From assembly GCA_947488615.1 (NCBI GenBank), contig CANKZU010000009.1:80536-144535 (forward strand): DNA of 64,000 nt, in the 5' to 3' direction. The first letter of the stretch is position 1, and each line of letters begins with the position of its first letter. The notes beneath the pieces were generated by a model. That model ran no database searches. It was given only the letters and a program-made list of their open reading frames with translations, and was not told the origin of the DNA. A program made the translations under genes and the position numbers. Source of the stretch: an uncultured Aurantimonas sp. GTDB lineage: Bacteria > Pseudomonadota > Alphaproteobacteria > Rhizobiales > Rhizobiaceae. Positions 1 to 8,094 of the stretch are shown here, one piece after another.

Positions 1-529
1 CGTCCTCGGCGTAGAGGTCGAGGAGCTTTTCCGACACGGCAGCGAGCTTGAGACGCTGCTTGACGGTGTTGACCGAAACGAAGAAGCGCGCGGCGATGTC
101 TTCCTCGCTCATGCCCTGGTCCCGGAATGTCTGGAAAGCACGGAACTGGTCGAGGGGATGCAGCGCTGCGCGCTGGACGTTTTCGGCGAGCGAGTCTTCC
201 TCGGCCGATATGTCGCTGTCCGCCTCGCGCACATGGCAGGGCACCGGCGTGGTCCGTGCCAACCGCTTCTTCTTGGCGAGAAGTTCGAGCGCCCGGAACC
301 GCCGGCCGCCGGCCGGAACCTCGAACATGCCGGTCTCCTTGCCATCGCCATCAAGGACAGGACGGGCGTTGAGATTCTGCAGAAGGCCGCGGCGGGCAAT
401 GTCCTCGGCCAGGTCCTCGATCGAGACGCCGGCCTTGATGCGCCGGACGTTGGACTGGGAGAGGACGAGCTTGTTGAAGGGAATGTCGCGCGAGGCGCTG
501 AGGGTGATCTTCTTGGCTGCTGTCGCCAT
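1..529 (-). CDS. ParB/RepB/Spo0J-type nuclease-fold protein (3' part missing)
   Basis: Read from an ATG at 529 and running off the left edge, so only about 176 residues are visible. The protein starts MATAAKKITLSASRD. It shows a ParB N-terminal domain: LSQSNVRR near residue 25, AGGRRFRALE near 75, and EDSLAENVQRAALHP near 115. A helix-turn-helix follows (EEDIAARFFVSVNTVKQRLKL). Proteins of this group sit on plasmids and integrative elements of alphaproteobacteria next to ardC and radC and bind DNA; a partition role is not proven for island-borne copies. The gene has its own structured leader RNA at 541-616. Confidence 0.85.
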   Translation of the reverse strand, partial: MATAAKKITLSASRDIPFNKLVLSQSNVRRIKAGVSIEDLAEDIARRGLLQNLNARPVLDGDGKETGMFEVPAGGRRFRALELLAKKKRLARTTPVPCHVREADSDISAEEDSLAENVQRAALHPLDQFRAFQTFRDQGMSEEDIAARFFVSVNTVKQRLKLAAVSEKLLDLYAED

Positions 530-540
530 GGTGATTTACT

Positions 541-616
541 CCGCGACGGGCGCCGAGAGCCTCTCTCTCGGCTTGAAACCCGTCACGGAAACAGGGCGCA
601 GCCCTCTCACTCTCCG
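541..616 (-). ncRNA. Structured leader RNA, candidate radC RNA motif (copy 1)
   Basis: This leader lies directly upstream of the parB-like start, on the same strand. Read 5' to 3' it has a purine-rich GAGAGTGAGAG box, then a 10-bp stem (CCGTGACGGG at 588-579 with CCCGTCGCGG at 550-541, one G-U pair) that encloses an 8-bp hairpin (GCCGAGAG with CTCTCGGC, 572-552). The same architecture recurs upstream of ardC with a different inner stem sequence that still pairs. From memory, the radC RNA motif lies in 5' UTRs of radC, integrase, methyltransferase and antirestriction genes, which fits; the name has not been checked against Rfam. Confidence 0.75.
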
Positions 617-705
617 GGCGGCGCGGTCGCCGCCCTGCGACTCGCCGCCACATGGGAAAATCGGATGCGGATAAAGCGAGCACCAAGTGTCTGCCCGATG
701 CGCAG

Positions 706-1233
706 TCAGATTTCGCCTCGGCCGCGCAGACTAACCTCCCGGCCGATGCCGACGATGATATGATCATGAAGCGTCAGACCCATAAGCTTGCAGCCTTTCT
801 GGATTTCCTTCGTCATCGCTATGTCGGATGATGAAGGTTCAGGATCACCGGTAGGATGATTGTGCACGACGATCAGCGCAGTCGCGTTGAGTGCCAGAGC
901 ACGCCTTAATACCTCCCGGGGATAGACGGGAACGTGATCGACCGTGCCTATGGCGAGGCACTCATCCGAGACGAGACGGTTCTTCCGGTCGAGATAGAGG
1001 ACATGAAACCGCTCCACTTCGCCGCGGATGGTGAGTACGCAATAATCCAGCACTGCCTGCCAAGATGACAACACCGGGTTCTGGTTGAGGTGGCGCAGCA
1101 GGATCTGGCGTGCCTCATAGATGACGACCTGTTCCTGGGCCGAGAGCAGTCCGGACTGAGGCTCCATACCAAGCGTCCTGTGATGTCTTGTCATGTCCAA
1201 CCTGCCGCGCCGGCCATCGGTCAACAGGATCAT
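706..1233 (-). CDS. radC: RadC-family JAB/JAMM-domain protein
   Basis: 175 residues. The C-terminal half carries the JAMM-type metal motif VHNHPTGDPEPSSSD near residue 120, and a typical RadC core (VERFHVLYLDRKNRL, AIGTVDHVPVYPREV) precedes it. RadC copies on islands and plasmids are common. Their biochemical role is unresolved; the old DNA-repair assignment is now doubted. The start ATG overlaps the ardC stop codon (ATGA), so the two are translated as a coupled pair under the leader RNA at 2199-2272. The ORF has no helix-hairpin-helix N-terminal part of the length seen in chromosomal RadC. Confidence 0.9.
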   Translation of the reverse strand: MILLTDGRRGRLDMTRHHRTLGMEPQSGLLSAQEQVVIYEARQILLRHLNQNPVLSSWQAVLDYCVLTIRGEVERFHVLYLDRKNRLVSDECLAIGTVDHVPVYPREVLRRALALNATALIVVHNHPTGDPEPSSSDIAMTKEIQKGCKLMGLTLHDHIIVGIGREVSLRGRGEI

Positions 1234-2189
1234 GCCACCCTCCTGTCGCTGGAGGTCTCGATCAGGCTGGATTCCGCATCGGCTGGCGCGAAGGCGAGAA
1301 GCCAGTCGGCGGCCTTTCCCGCCTGGCTGGCGGCGCGAACGATGGCGCGGTCGTCGCAGCGAAGCACCTCGAGCCAGGAGCCGATATAGTCGGCGTGCCG
1401 GACCGTTGGTGCGATGCCGAGCGAGGCACAGCAGAAGGCCGCATTGATCTCGGCGACGAGCTCCTCAAAGGCGTATTTCTTCGTGCCGAACGAGCCCGAG
1501 AAATCCCGCCCCAGACGCGAGGTATGACCTGTCGCATGGCCCAGCTCGTGCAGCGCGGTGCGGTGCCAATTGATGGGCTCGAAATAGGCCTGCGGCGGCG
1601 GCACCTGCACGTAGTCGTGGGCCGGCACGTAGAAGGCGCGGTTACCGCCGATCCGGAAATCGATCCCCGTCGCCGCGATCAGCGCCTCGATGCGCGGTTC
1701 GATCAGACCTGTCGGCACGGGCGGCGCGGCGGTCGCGACATCCTCCGGCAGGTTCTCGCACTGGTCGGTGTTGAAGACGGTGAAGCGCTTGAGGAACGGA
1801 ATCGCCTGGGCGTCCTCGCCAGTCTCGCGCGCGCGGCGCTTCTCATCCTCCGGCACGAAACGGTCGGCATAGACGACGGTGGTGCCGCGTTCGCCTTTGC
1901 GGACATTGCCGCCGAGAGCCAGTGCCTGGCGGAAGGTCAGCCAACTCTGGCCGGTAAAGCCGCGTTCGATGACGGCGCCCCAGAGCAGCAGGACGTTGAT
2001 GCCGGAATACTGACGATCGGTTGAGGCGTTCTTTGGAAGGCCGAGCGGCGCATTTGCGGCCGCCGTGCCCCAGGGCTGGACCCAGGGCACCCGGCCGGCC
2101 TCCAACTCGGCGATGATCTTGTCGGTGATCTCGGAATAAAGATTGGTCCGGTCGCGCCGGGCGCCGGATTTGCGGTTCGGTCTGGACAT
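1230..2189 (-). CDS. ardC: ArdC-type antirestriction protein
   Basis: 319 residues. The N-terminal ArdC single-strand DNA-binding domain covers about residues 15-130 (YSEITDKIIAELEAGRVPW, then NASTDRQYSGINVLLLW). The C-terminal part is a zincin-like metalloprotease fold with HELGHATGH near residue 215 and a downstream acidic ligand in YAFEELVAE. Family members protect incoming plasmid DNA from host restriction. Here the gene rides on an island that itself encodes restriction functions, so it would act on a new host during transfer. It is first in an ardC-radC operon behind a structured leader RNA. Confidence 0.92.
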   Translation of the reverse strand: MSRPNRKSGARRDRTNLYSEITDKIIAELEAGRVPWVQPWGTAAANAPLGLPKNASTDRQYSGINVLLLWGAVIERGFTGQSWLTFRQALALGGNVRKGERGTTVVYADRFVPEDEKRRARETGEDAQAIPFLKRFTVFNTDQCENLPEDVATAAPPVPTGLIEPRIEALIAATGIDFRIGGNRAFYVPAHDYVQVPPPQAYFEPINWHRTALHELGHATGHTSRLGRDFSGSFGTKKYAFEELVAEINAAFCCASLGIAPTVRHADYIGSWLEVLRCDDRAIVRAASQAGKAADWLLAFAPADAESSLIETSSDRRVA

Positions 2190-2198
2190 CGCGGGTCT

Positions 2199-2272
2199 CC
2201 GCGACGGGCGCCGGAGGCCTTTCCTCCGGTCCTCATCCCGTCACGGAAAACCCGTCCGCACTCTCACTCTCA
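2199..2272 (-). ncRNA. Structured leader RNA, candidate radC RNA motif (copy 2)
   Basis: This is the leader of ardC-radC. It has the GAGAGTGAGAGTG box, then CCGTGACGGG (2246-2237) pairing with CCCGTCGCGG (2208-2199), enclosing a perfect 7-bp hairpin CCGGAGG/CCTCCGG (2229-2211). The outer stem and box match copy 1 at 541-616, while the inner stem differs in sequence and keeps full pairing, which is direct comparative support for the structure. The 3' side of the outer stem lies about ten bases upstream of the ATG, so folding could mask ribosome access. Confidence 0.78.
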
Positions 2273-2753
2273 AATGGGGGCGTTGCGGGAGAATCCCCCC
2301 GCTTGAAGGGGTCGGCCGAGACTACAGGCTCGGCCGCAGGGGAAGGCTTTCCCCTCCCCATCACCCGGATTGTCGCCCACACTTCCAATCAGCCGAGATC
2401 GATGTTCTTGCGGTTCGGCGACCGGGACCAACCAATGCGCGGAGACTGGCGCGAGTTCTTTCTGGCCTAAAGGCTCTCGGATCACATCGCGCCGTGTCTC
2501 GACTTGCTGTGACCTTTGCTATGCTTTTGTCGGCAAGTGCAGAGGTTTCATCACGAAGCTTGTCGAGGTATTCAGTCAGCCGGAAGTCCGGATTTTATTT
2601 TTTGTGTGATACATAATCTCACACGGTGGATGGCAAGGTGAGAGAATAAATATCGGTGGTCCAGTTCGATCTCAGCACGAGTCCTGGACCTCCTTGAGAC
2701 GCACGGAACCCGCGCCTTGCGGAACCCTGGAATGCGGGAGGGGGAAACGGAAA
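2273..2753. other. Intergenic region between the ardC leader and the Gabija-like operon
   Basis: About 480 bases with no convincing gene. Around 2590-2670 the DNA turns AT-rich and contains an inverted repeat, GTGTGA at 2604-2609 and TCACAC at 2619-2624 with a 9-base spacer. This may be an operator for the rightward nuclease-helicase pair. A purine-rich ribosome binding site (GGGAGGGGG, about 2736-2744) precedes the ATG at 2754. Nothing else is recognisable. Confidence 0.5.
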
Positions 2754-4583
2754 ATGAGAATCCGCCGACTGAGACTGTCGAACTTCCGAAGCGTCGCCGA
2801 CGGTGAGGTGATCTTCCCGGGTCACACGGTCATCATTGGCGGGAACAGCGTCGGCAAATCGACGATGTGCGAAGCCCTGGACCTGCTGCTCGGTCCGGAT
2901 CGCTTGTCGCGGGCATCACCTATCGACGAGCATGACTTCTTCGAGCGCCGGTACCTCGATGACGATGGTGATCCCATCGTCATCGAATTGGAAGTGATTC
3001 TGACCGATCTTACCGCTGACGTGCTTACGAAGTTCCGAACCCACCGCGAATACTGGAACACGACCACGAGCACGCTGCTGGATGAGACAGCAACGCCGGA
3101 AGATGTCGAGGCCAACGACGTTGTGCCGGCGCTTCGGATCAGGTTCGAGGGCGCATACGATATTGAGGAGGACGAGTTCCGTGCGGAGACCTACTTCGCC
3201 AGTCCGCCGCCGGACGATGAAAGCCGACGCGCCAAGGTCACGCGTCCCGCAAAACGTCAGTTCGGGTTCATCTATCTTCGCGCGCTGAGGACCGGCTCCA
3301 GAGCGCTCAGCCTGGAACGCGGCTCCCTGCTCGACATCATCTTGAAGCTCAAGGACGATGATCGCTCCGCCATGTGGGAGCAGACGCTTGGGGCAATGGA
3401 GGATCTGGATCCGGCGATTGACGCCATACCCCAGCTCAGAGCGATCTTGGACGAAGTCGACAGGCGCGTGCGTCGGTTTGTGGGTCTTTCCGATGATGAT
3501 CGGACCTTCCGCCTGTATCCGTCCGCGTTGACACGAGAGAGCCTGCGTCGCTCGATTACGCTGTTTGGTTCCTCGGAGTGTTCGAACACCCCTGTTCCGT
3601 ATTGGCGTCTGGGGTCGGGTGTCATCAATTCCATGGTGTTCTCGCTCCTGACGTTCATCGCGGACCTCAAGTCCAACGTGATATTCGCGATGGAGGAACC
3701 GGAGATCGCGATCCCTCCGCATACGCAGCGCCGCATTGTCCAATTCCTTCAAAGGGAAATGGATCAGTCGATCCTCACGACCCATTCCCCGTTCGTGCTT
3801 GAGCAATACGACCCGGAAAACGTCATCCTCCTGGAAAGGGGGACTGGCGGGAAGGTCGCAGGCCGTCGGATCGAAGTCACCGGCATCAAGGCCAAGGCCT
3901 ATCGGGGAAACCTTCGCCGCGTCCTTGCCGAAGCCATGCTTGGCAATGGTGTGCTCTGCGTAGAGGGCGTTTCCGACGGCGAAGCGATCTACTCCGCTTC
4001 CGCCATTCTCGAAGAGCACAGTGCTGAGGGCACGTACACGCCGCTCGATCTGTCGGGCGTCACGGTGGTGCAGTGCGAGGGGGATGGCGGGCTGTTGCGG
4101 TACGGCGAGTTCTTCTCTGGCTTGGGCCTGAAGACCTACGCCTTCTACGACCGACAGAAGAATGAAGCGCTCAGTGAGGAGATAGTCGAGGTCTTCGATG
4201 CGGCCTGGGAGTTGGAGCAGACGGGGATCGAGTATCTGCTTGCCGACGAGATTACGGTCGGCGTCATCCGCACATTCCTCATCGAGGCTTCGGACTGGGA
4301 CGACTATCCGTACAACGCGAAGAACGCGAGCCTGTTCGAGTACGACCCCGATGCGGATGACGAAGCCGTACAGGCACTCTGCAAGAGGGTGCTCAAGGCC
4401 CGGAAGGGTGCAGGATACGCGCAGCGGCTGGTCGAACTTTGTACGGAAGCGGATCTGCCAGCCATCGTCGTCGAAGCCCTGGAGCGCATCAGCGAGGATC
4501 TTCCCAACGAGCTTTCCGCCAGTGATGGAGATGATGATGACGACGATGATGGTGATCCAGAAGCGCCCGACGACGAGACATGA
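2754..4583 (+). CDS. gajA: OLD-family ATPase-TOPRIM nuclease, GajA-like
   Basis: 609 residues from ATG 2754, chosen for the GGGAGGGGG ribosome site and the conserved MRIRRLRLSNFRS start. The N-terminal SMC/OLD-type ATPase has Walker A GGNSVGKST near residue 29, a Walker B-like FAMEEPE near 312 and an H-loop region LTTHSPFVL near 345. The TOPRIM domain follows, with the catalytic glutamate in CVEGVSDGE (Glu404) and YDRQK around Asp466; the second Asp of a DxD motif is not seen. The tail is very acidic. In Gabija defence, GajA nicks phage DNA when nucleotide pools drop, together with the helicase-like GajB. The stop overlaps the next start (ATGA). Confidence 0.85.
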   Translation: MRIRRLRLSNFRSVADGEVIFPGHTVIIGGNSVGKSTMCEALDLLLGPDRLSRASPIDEHDFFERRYLDDDGDPIVIELEVILTDLTADVLTKFRTHREYWNTTTSTLLDETATPEDVEANDVVPALRIRFEGAYDIEEDEFRAETYFASPPPDDESRRAKVTRPAKRQFGFIYLRALRTGSRALSLERGSLLDIILKLKDDDRSAMWEQTLGAMEDLDPAIDAIPQLRAILDEVDRRVRRFVGLSDDDRTFRLYPSALTRESLRRSITLFGSSECSNTPVPYWRLGSGVINSMVFSLLTFIADLKSNVIFAMEEPEIAIPPHTQRRIVQFLQREMDQSILTTHSPFVLEQYDPENVILLERGTGGKVAGRRIEVTGIKAKAYRGNLRRVLAEAMLGNGVLCVEGVSDGEAIYSASAILEEHSAEGTYTPLDLSGVTVVQCEGDGGLLRYGEFFSGLGLKTYAFYDRQKNEALSEEIVEVFDAAWELEQTGIEYLLADEITVGVIRTFLIEASDWDDYPYNAKNASLFEYDPDADDEAVQALCKRVLKARKGAGYAQRLVELCTEADLPAIVVEALERISEDLPNELSASDGDDDDDDDGDPEAPDDET

Positions 4584-6319
4584 CCAACCCGGAAGACCGC
4601 TTCGACCTCTGCGACAAACGCCGTGCCATTCTGGGTGATGCGGGTCACATGCTGGTGTTGGGCGGTCCCGGGTCCGGCAAGACGACCATCGCTCTCCTGA
4701 AGGCCAGACGCATGGTCCTCGAGCGACTGCAACCGGAACAGTCGGTTCTCTTTCTCAGCTTCTCCAATGCAGCGATCCGGCGCATCCTGGAAAGTGCGGG
4801 GAGCGTCCTGACGCGCGACGTCAGTCGCCAGGTGGAGATCAAGACCTACCATTCATTCGCATGGGATATCCTGCAGTCTCATGGTTATCTGCTGTCATCA
4901 CAGCGAAAGCTTGGGATCGTCGCGGCGCAGGACGCCGCCGTCATTCGAGCAGGGCTGGAGGATGACGCGTGGCTTGCCGAGGAAGACCGGCTGTTTCACG
5001 AAGATGGCCGTGCCACCTACGACCAGTTTGCGCCGCGCGCTGCCGATATTCTTGAAAGGTCTGCGGTCGTTCGCGACTGTTTTTGCTCGGCGCATCCGCT
5101 GATCCTGGTCGACGAGTTCCAGGACACCGATGAGGATCAATGGAGACTGGTTCGGGCATTGTCCGAGAACTCCGAGATCATCGCTCTCGGCGATGCCGAG
5201 CAGCGGATCTACGCCTGGCGCAAGGGTGTCAGCCCCAAGCGTCTGAATGAGTTTGCCGAAACGCTGGGCGCGGCCACCTATGATTTTCAGGACGAGAACA
5301 ATCGCAGCCCGGCAACGGGCATTGCCGGATACGCCCGCGGTCTCCTGTCTCCTGACGCCCATCTCGAACTGCCCGATGACATTGCATTCAAGCGATTTCG
5401 GCCTGGCCAGTTTGCGATTGGCCTTCGCGCCGGGCTCATCAAGACGTGGAACGAGACCGTGAAGAGAACTGGACATCGCGACATCACGGTAGCGGTCGCC
5501 GCCCGCAGTCGAACGATGGTGCGCCTGATCTCGGACGCATTGGCACAGAAACTCACGCTGGGCGTGAAGGAGCACGGGCCCGTTCCGCATGATGTGATGT
5601 TCGACCAGATGCAGATCACCCTTGCATCGCGGGTGATCGCCTATCTGCTGGCTTCGCGGGAAGACCCGCGAGATGAAAGGCTGGCCGGAGCGCTGGAACG
5701 GATGAGCGCCGTTTTCCGGTCCTCTGGAAAGAAGACGGCGATCAAGACATCCGATCGCTTGTTGGGTTGGGCGGAGAAGTGTCGGGACGGAAAGGCGCCA
5801 GGCACGAAATGCGTCACCGCGCTGACGGCCGCATTTGATGCGATCGACGCCGACGGATTTTCAGGCTCACCGACCGAAGACTGGCTCCTGGTCCGCCGAG
5901 CCCTGGAGCGGGCTGACGCTGACGAACTGAAACGCACAGGAGATCATGCGCGGTATCTCCGACTGCTGCGGCGTGGCTCGGCAATCGAGGATCAACTGGC
6001 GGAATTGTGGAAGCAGACTGGAACCTATGCCGGCGCCGAAGCCGCGTTGGACAATGCGATCCTTCAAGATCAGATGACGGATAGCCATCGCGAAGTCTCG
6101 AGCATCAGCGTCATGACGATGCATCAGCTCAAGGGCCGGGAATACGATGCCGTCCTTCTTGTCGAGGACCTGCACAGGACATTTCGGGGAAGAGACCAGG
6201 AACCGCCTTACATGGAAACACGGCGACTGCTGCAGGTCTCGCTGACGAGGGCTCGGCATTTCGCCTATGTCCTATCGGCAACGAAGAACGCCACGCTGGA
6301 TGTCCTTTTCGACGACTGA
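4580..6319 (+). CDS. gajB: UvrD/Rep-type superfamily 1 helicase, GajB-like
   Basis: 579 residues. Visible SF1A motifs are Walker A GGPGSGKTT near residue 29, DEFQDT (motif II) near 178, EQRIYAWR (motif III) near 208, HQLKGREYD near 515 and the LTRAR motif VI near 557. The pairing with an overlapping upstream OLD-type nuclease is the Gabija arrangement. In Gabija the helicase-like subunit binds the GajA tetramer and is needed for phage protection. This copy is somewhat longer than the B. cereus GajB I recall (about 490 residues). It could equally be a related OLD-helicase pair outside the defined Gabija group. Confidence 0.83.
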   Translation: MTNPEDRFDLCDKRRAILGDAGHMLVLGGPGSGKTTIALLKARRMVLERLQPEQSVLFLSFSNAAIRRILESAGSVLTRDVSRQVEIKTYHSFAWDILQSHGYLLSSQRKLGIVAAQDAAVIRAGLEDDAWLAEEDRLFHEDGRATYDQFAPRAADILERSAVVRDCFCSAHPLILVDEFQDTDEDQWRLVRALSENSEIIALGDAEQRIYAWRKGVSPKRLNEFAETLGAATYDFQDENNRSPATGIAGYARGLLSPDAHLELPDDIAFKRFRPGQFAIGLRAGLIKTWNETVKRTGHRDITVAVAARSRTMVRLISDALAQKLTLGVKEHGPVPHDVMFDQMQITLASRVIAYLLASREDPRDERLAGALERMSAVFRSSGKKTAIKTSDRLLGWAEKCRDGKAPGTKCVTALTAAFDAIDADGFSGSPTEDWLLVRRALERADADELKRTGDHARYLRLLRRGSAIEDQLAELWKQTGTYAGAEAALDNAILQDQMTDSHREVSSISVMTMHQLKGREYDAVLLVEDLHRTFRGRDQEPPYMETRRLLQVSLTRARHFAYVLSATKNATLDVLFDD

Positions 6320-6438
6320 GCATCCGTTTCTCCACCGACCGATCAGATCCGTATCCCTCCCGCGCCCAGCAGTTGCTTCTGCTCGAACGCTCTGCTAACC
6401 TTCATATTTGACGATTAAATACAAAATGAGCATCAGAT
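6320..6438 (+). promoter_or_regulatory. Probable hipBA promoter region
   Basis: A 119-base gap that becomes AT-rich just before hipB. A TTGACG hexamer lies at 6408-6413, with an imperfect inverted repeat around it (TCATATTT followed by AAATACAAAATGA). HipB-type antitoxins usually repress their own promoter through such repeats. No clear Shine-Dalgarno sequence precedes the hipB ATG at 6439. Confidence 0.4.
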
Positions 6439-6825
6439 ATGGCGGTTAAGGTAAGTTCCTTGAACGCGCGGCGAGCCCTTGAGGCTCTGGGCGCGAACAT
6501 CAAGACGGCCCGTTTGAAGCGGCGCATCTCCGTGCAGGGGTTCGCCGAACGGGTCGGTGTGTCCGAGAGTACCATCAGCCGCCTTGAGAAGGGGGACGAT
6601 GGCGTCAGCATTGGCACGCTGGCAATGGCCTGCCTCGTGCTCGGCGAGATCGGACGGATTTCGGACTTCCTCGATCCGGGGTCCGACGACACCGGACTGC
6701 TGCTCGACAGGGAGGCACTGCCCAAGCGGATCGACCGGAAGCGAGGGACCAGGGCCACTGGATCTGCGAAGGAGGAAAACACTTTTTCGGACGGTGACGA
6801 TGATGACGAAGGGATCGGTTTCTGA
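6439..6825 (+). CDS. hipB: HipB-like XRE-family antitoxin
   Basis: 128 residues. A Cro/CI-type helix-turn-helix spans about residues 15-70 (NIKTARLKRRISVQGFAERV, then SESTISRLEKGD). The C-terminal third is low in structure and strongly acidic at the end (DGDDDDEGIGF). In HipBA modules the HipB dimer binds operators and holds the HipA kinase inactive. The stop codon overlaps the hipA start (TGATG), so the two are coupled. The module sits between the Gabija-like pair and the Mrr-like endonuclease, so it may work as an abortive-infection unit (inference). Confidence 0.85.
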   Translation: MAVKVSSLNARRALEALGANIKTARLKRRISVQGFAERVGVSESTISRLEKGDDGVSIGTLAMACLVLGEIGRISDFLDPGSDDTGLLLDREALPKRIDRKRGTRATGSAKEENTFSDGDDDDEGIGF

Positions 6826-8054
6826 TGCCCGAAGCGATCGTCGCCCTTGGAGAAGGCAAGCGGGTTGTCGGGCGGTTGCGTTTCGAGAGCGACGGTCGGC
6901 GCCAGCATTCGCAATTCGAATACGCCGCCGAGTGGTTGGCGGCGCCCGATCGCTTCGCGCTCGCTCCCGGCCTGCCTCTGCGCGAGGGCGGCCATTTCAG
7001 CGCGGGGCGCGGCGACCGCCGTTCGGCGCTGCCAGGATGTTTTTCCGACGCCGCGCCGGATTCCTGGGGACGCGCGCTCATGACCAAAGCCCTCGGCGGC
7101 GGTCTCAGCGAGTTCGACTATCTGGTTCTGTCCGACGACCGCACCCGACAGGGCGCGTTGCGGTTTCTCGGAGACGACATGGAACCACTGTCCGACCTGA
7201 CCCCACCAATCCCGCGACTGGTCGAACTGGACCGCCTGCGAACGCTTGCGCACCGCTTCGAGCGCGATCCCGGCAGCGCAGAGGAAGAAGCGCGCGATCT
7301 GGCCGGTGTCGCCGGATCGCTCGGCGGTGCCCGTCCGAAGGCCAACGTCGAGGGCGACGGGCATCTGTGGATCGCAAAGTTCACGTCAGCCCAGGACACC
7401 AAGCCGGTCGAACGCGTCGAGGTCGCCACGCTCAAGCTTGCGGCCAAATGCGGCTTGCGGGTCGCCGAAGCAGAACTCGAGATGCGCGACAGCGACAGCC
7501 CGATCGCGTTGATCCGACGGTTCGACCGCCGCGGCAACACGCGGATCCCGTTTATTTCGGCCCGGACCGCGCTCGACTGGGACAGCGACGAAGGCGGGTT
7601 CTACACGGACATAGCCGATGTGATCCGCCAGATTTCGAGCAAGCCCACCGACGATCTGCACGAACTTTGGCGGCGGATCGTCTTCACGATCCTCGTTTCC
7701 AACAAGGACGACCATCTGAAGAACCACGGCTTCATCTATGCCGGCGGCGATCGGTGGCGGCTGTCGCCGGCCTTCGACATCAACCCGTCCCCTTCGCGGC
7801 ACCGGGTGCTGGAGACCGGCATCATGCAGGGCGGGTCGTTCGACGCGTCGCTCGATATCGCGCTGGAGGCATGCGAGTTCTTCGACCTTGCGCCCACCGA
7901 TGCCAGGCAGCAGGCATTTCAGATGGCCGAGACGCTCGCCAACAACTGGAAACCAGCCTTGCGAGATGAAGGCTGCTCTACAGTGGATGCGCAGAGCTAC
8001 GCAGACGCCTTTGAGCACACCGAATCGCGAAAAGCCCTGACTTTGGCAACGTAG
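6825..8054 (+). CDS. hipA: HipA-like serine/threonine kinase toxin
   Basis: 409 residues, close to the usual 400-440. The HipA N-terminal subdomain is followed by a kinase fold: a glycine-rich loop (GSLGGARPKA) near 168, a substrate-contact lysine in LWIAKFTS near 183, the catalytic loop SNKDDHLKNHG near 300, and the metal-binding aspartate in SPAFDINP near 323. HipA kinases of proteobacteria phosphorylate glutamyl-tRNA synthetase or other targets and cause growth arrest; the target here is unknown. The sequence is complete and all kinase motifs are present, so the toxin is probably active. Confidence 0.87.
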   Translation: MPEAIVALGEGKRVVGRLRFESDGRRQHSQFEYAAEWLAAPDRFALAPGLPLREGGHFSAGRGDRRSALPGCFSDAAPDSWGRALMTKALGGGLSEFDYLVLSDDRTRQGALRFLGDDMEPLSDLTPPIPRLVELDRLRTLAHRFERDPGSAEEEARDLAGVAGSLGGARPKANVEGDGHLWIAKFTSAQDTKPVERVEVATLKLAAKCGLRVAEAELEMRDSDSPIALIRRFDRRGNTRIPFISARTALDWDSDEGGFYTDIADVIRQISSKPTDDLHELWRRIVFTILVSNKDDHLKNHGFIYAGGDRWRLSPAFDINPSPSRHRVLETGIMQGGSFDASLDIALEACEFFDLAPTDARQQAFQMAETLANNWKPALRDEGCSTVDAQSYADAFEHTESRKALTLAT

Positions 8055-8094
8055 GGACTGGCTGCTGGTGTCTGGGTACTTCAGAGTGCTCAGA

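Noticed and set aside
48..763. Plus-strand open frames at the left edge
   Set aside because: They run opposite the clear ParB-like frame and the leader RNA and have no conserved sequence.
6557..7969. 470-codon plus-strand frame inside hipBA
   Set aside because: Arg/Pro-rich alternate frame of hipA; hipB and hipA have clear motifs in the other frames.
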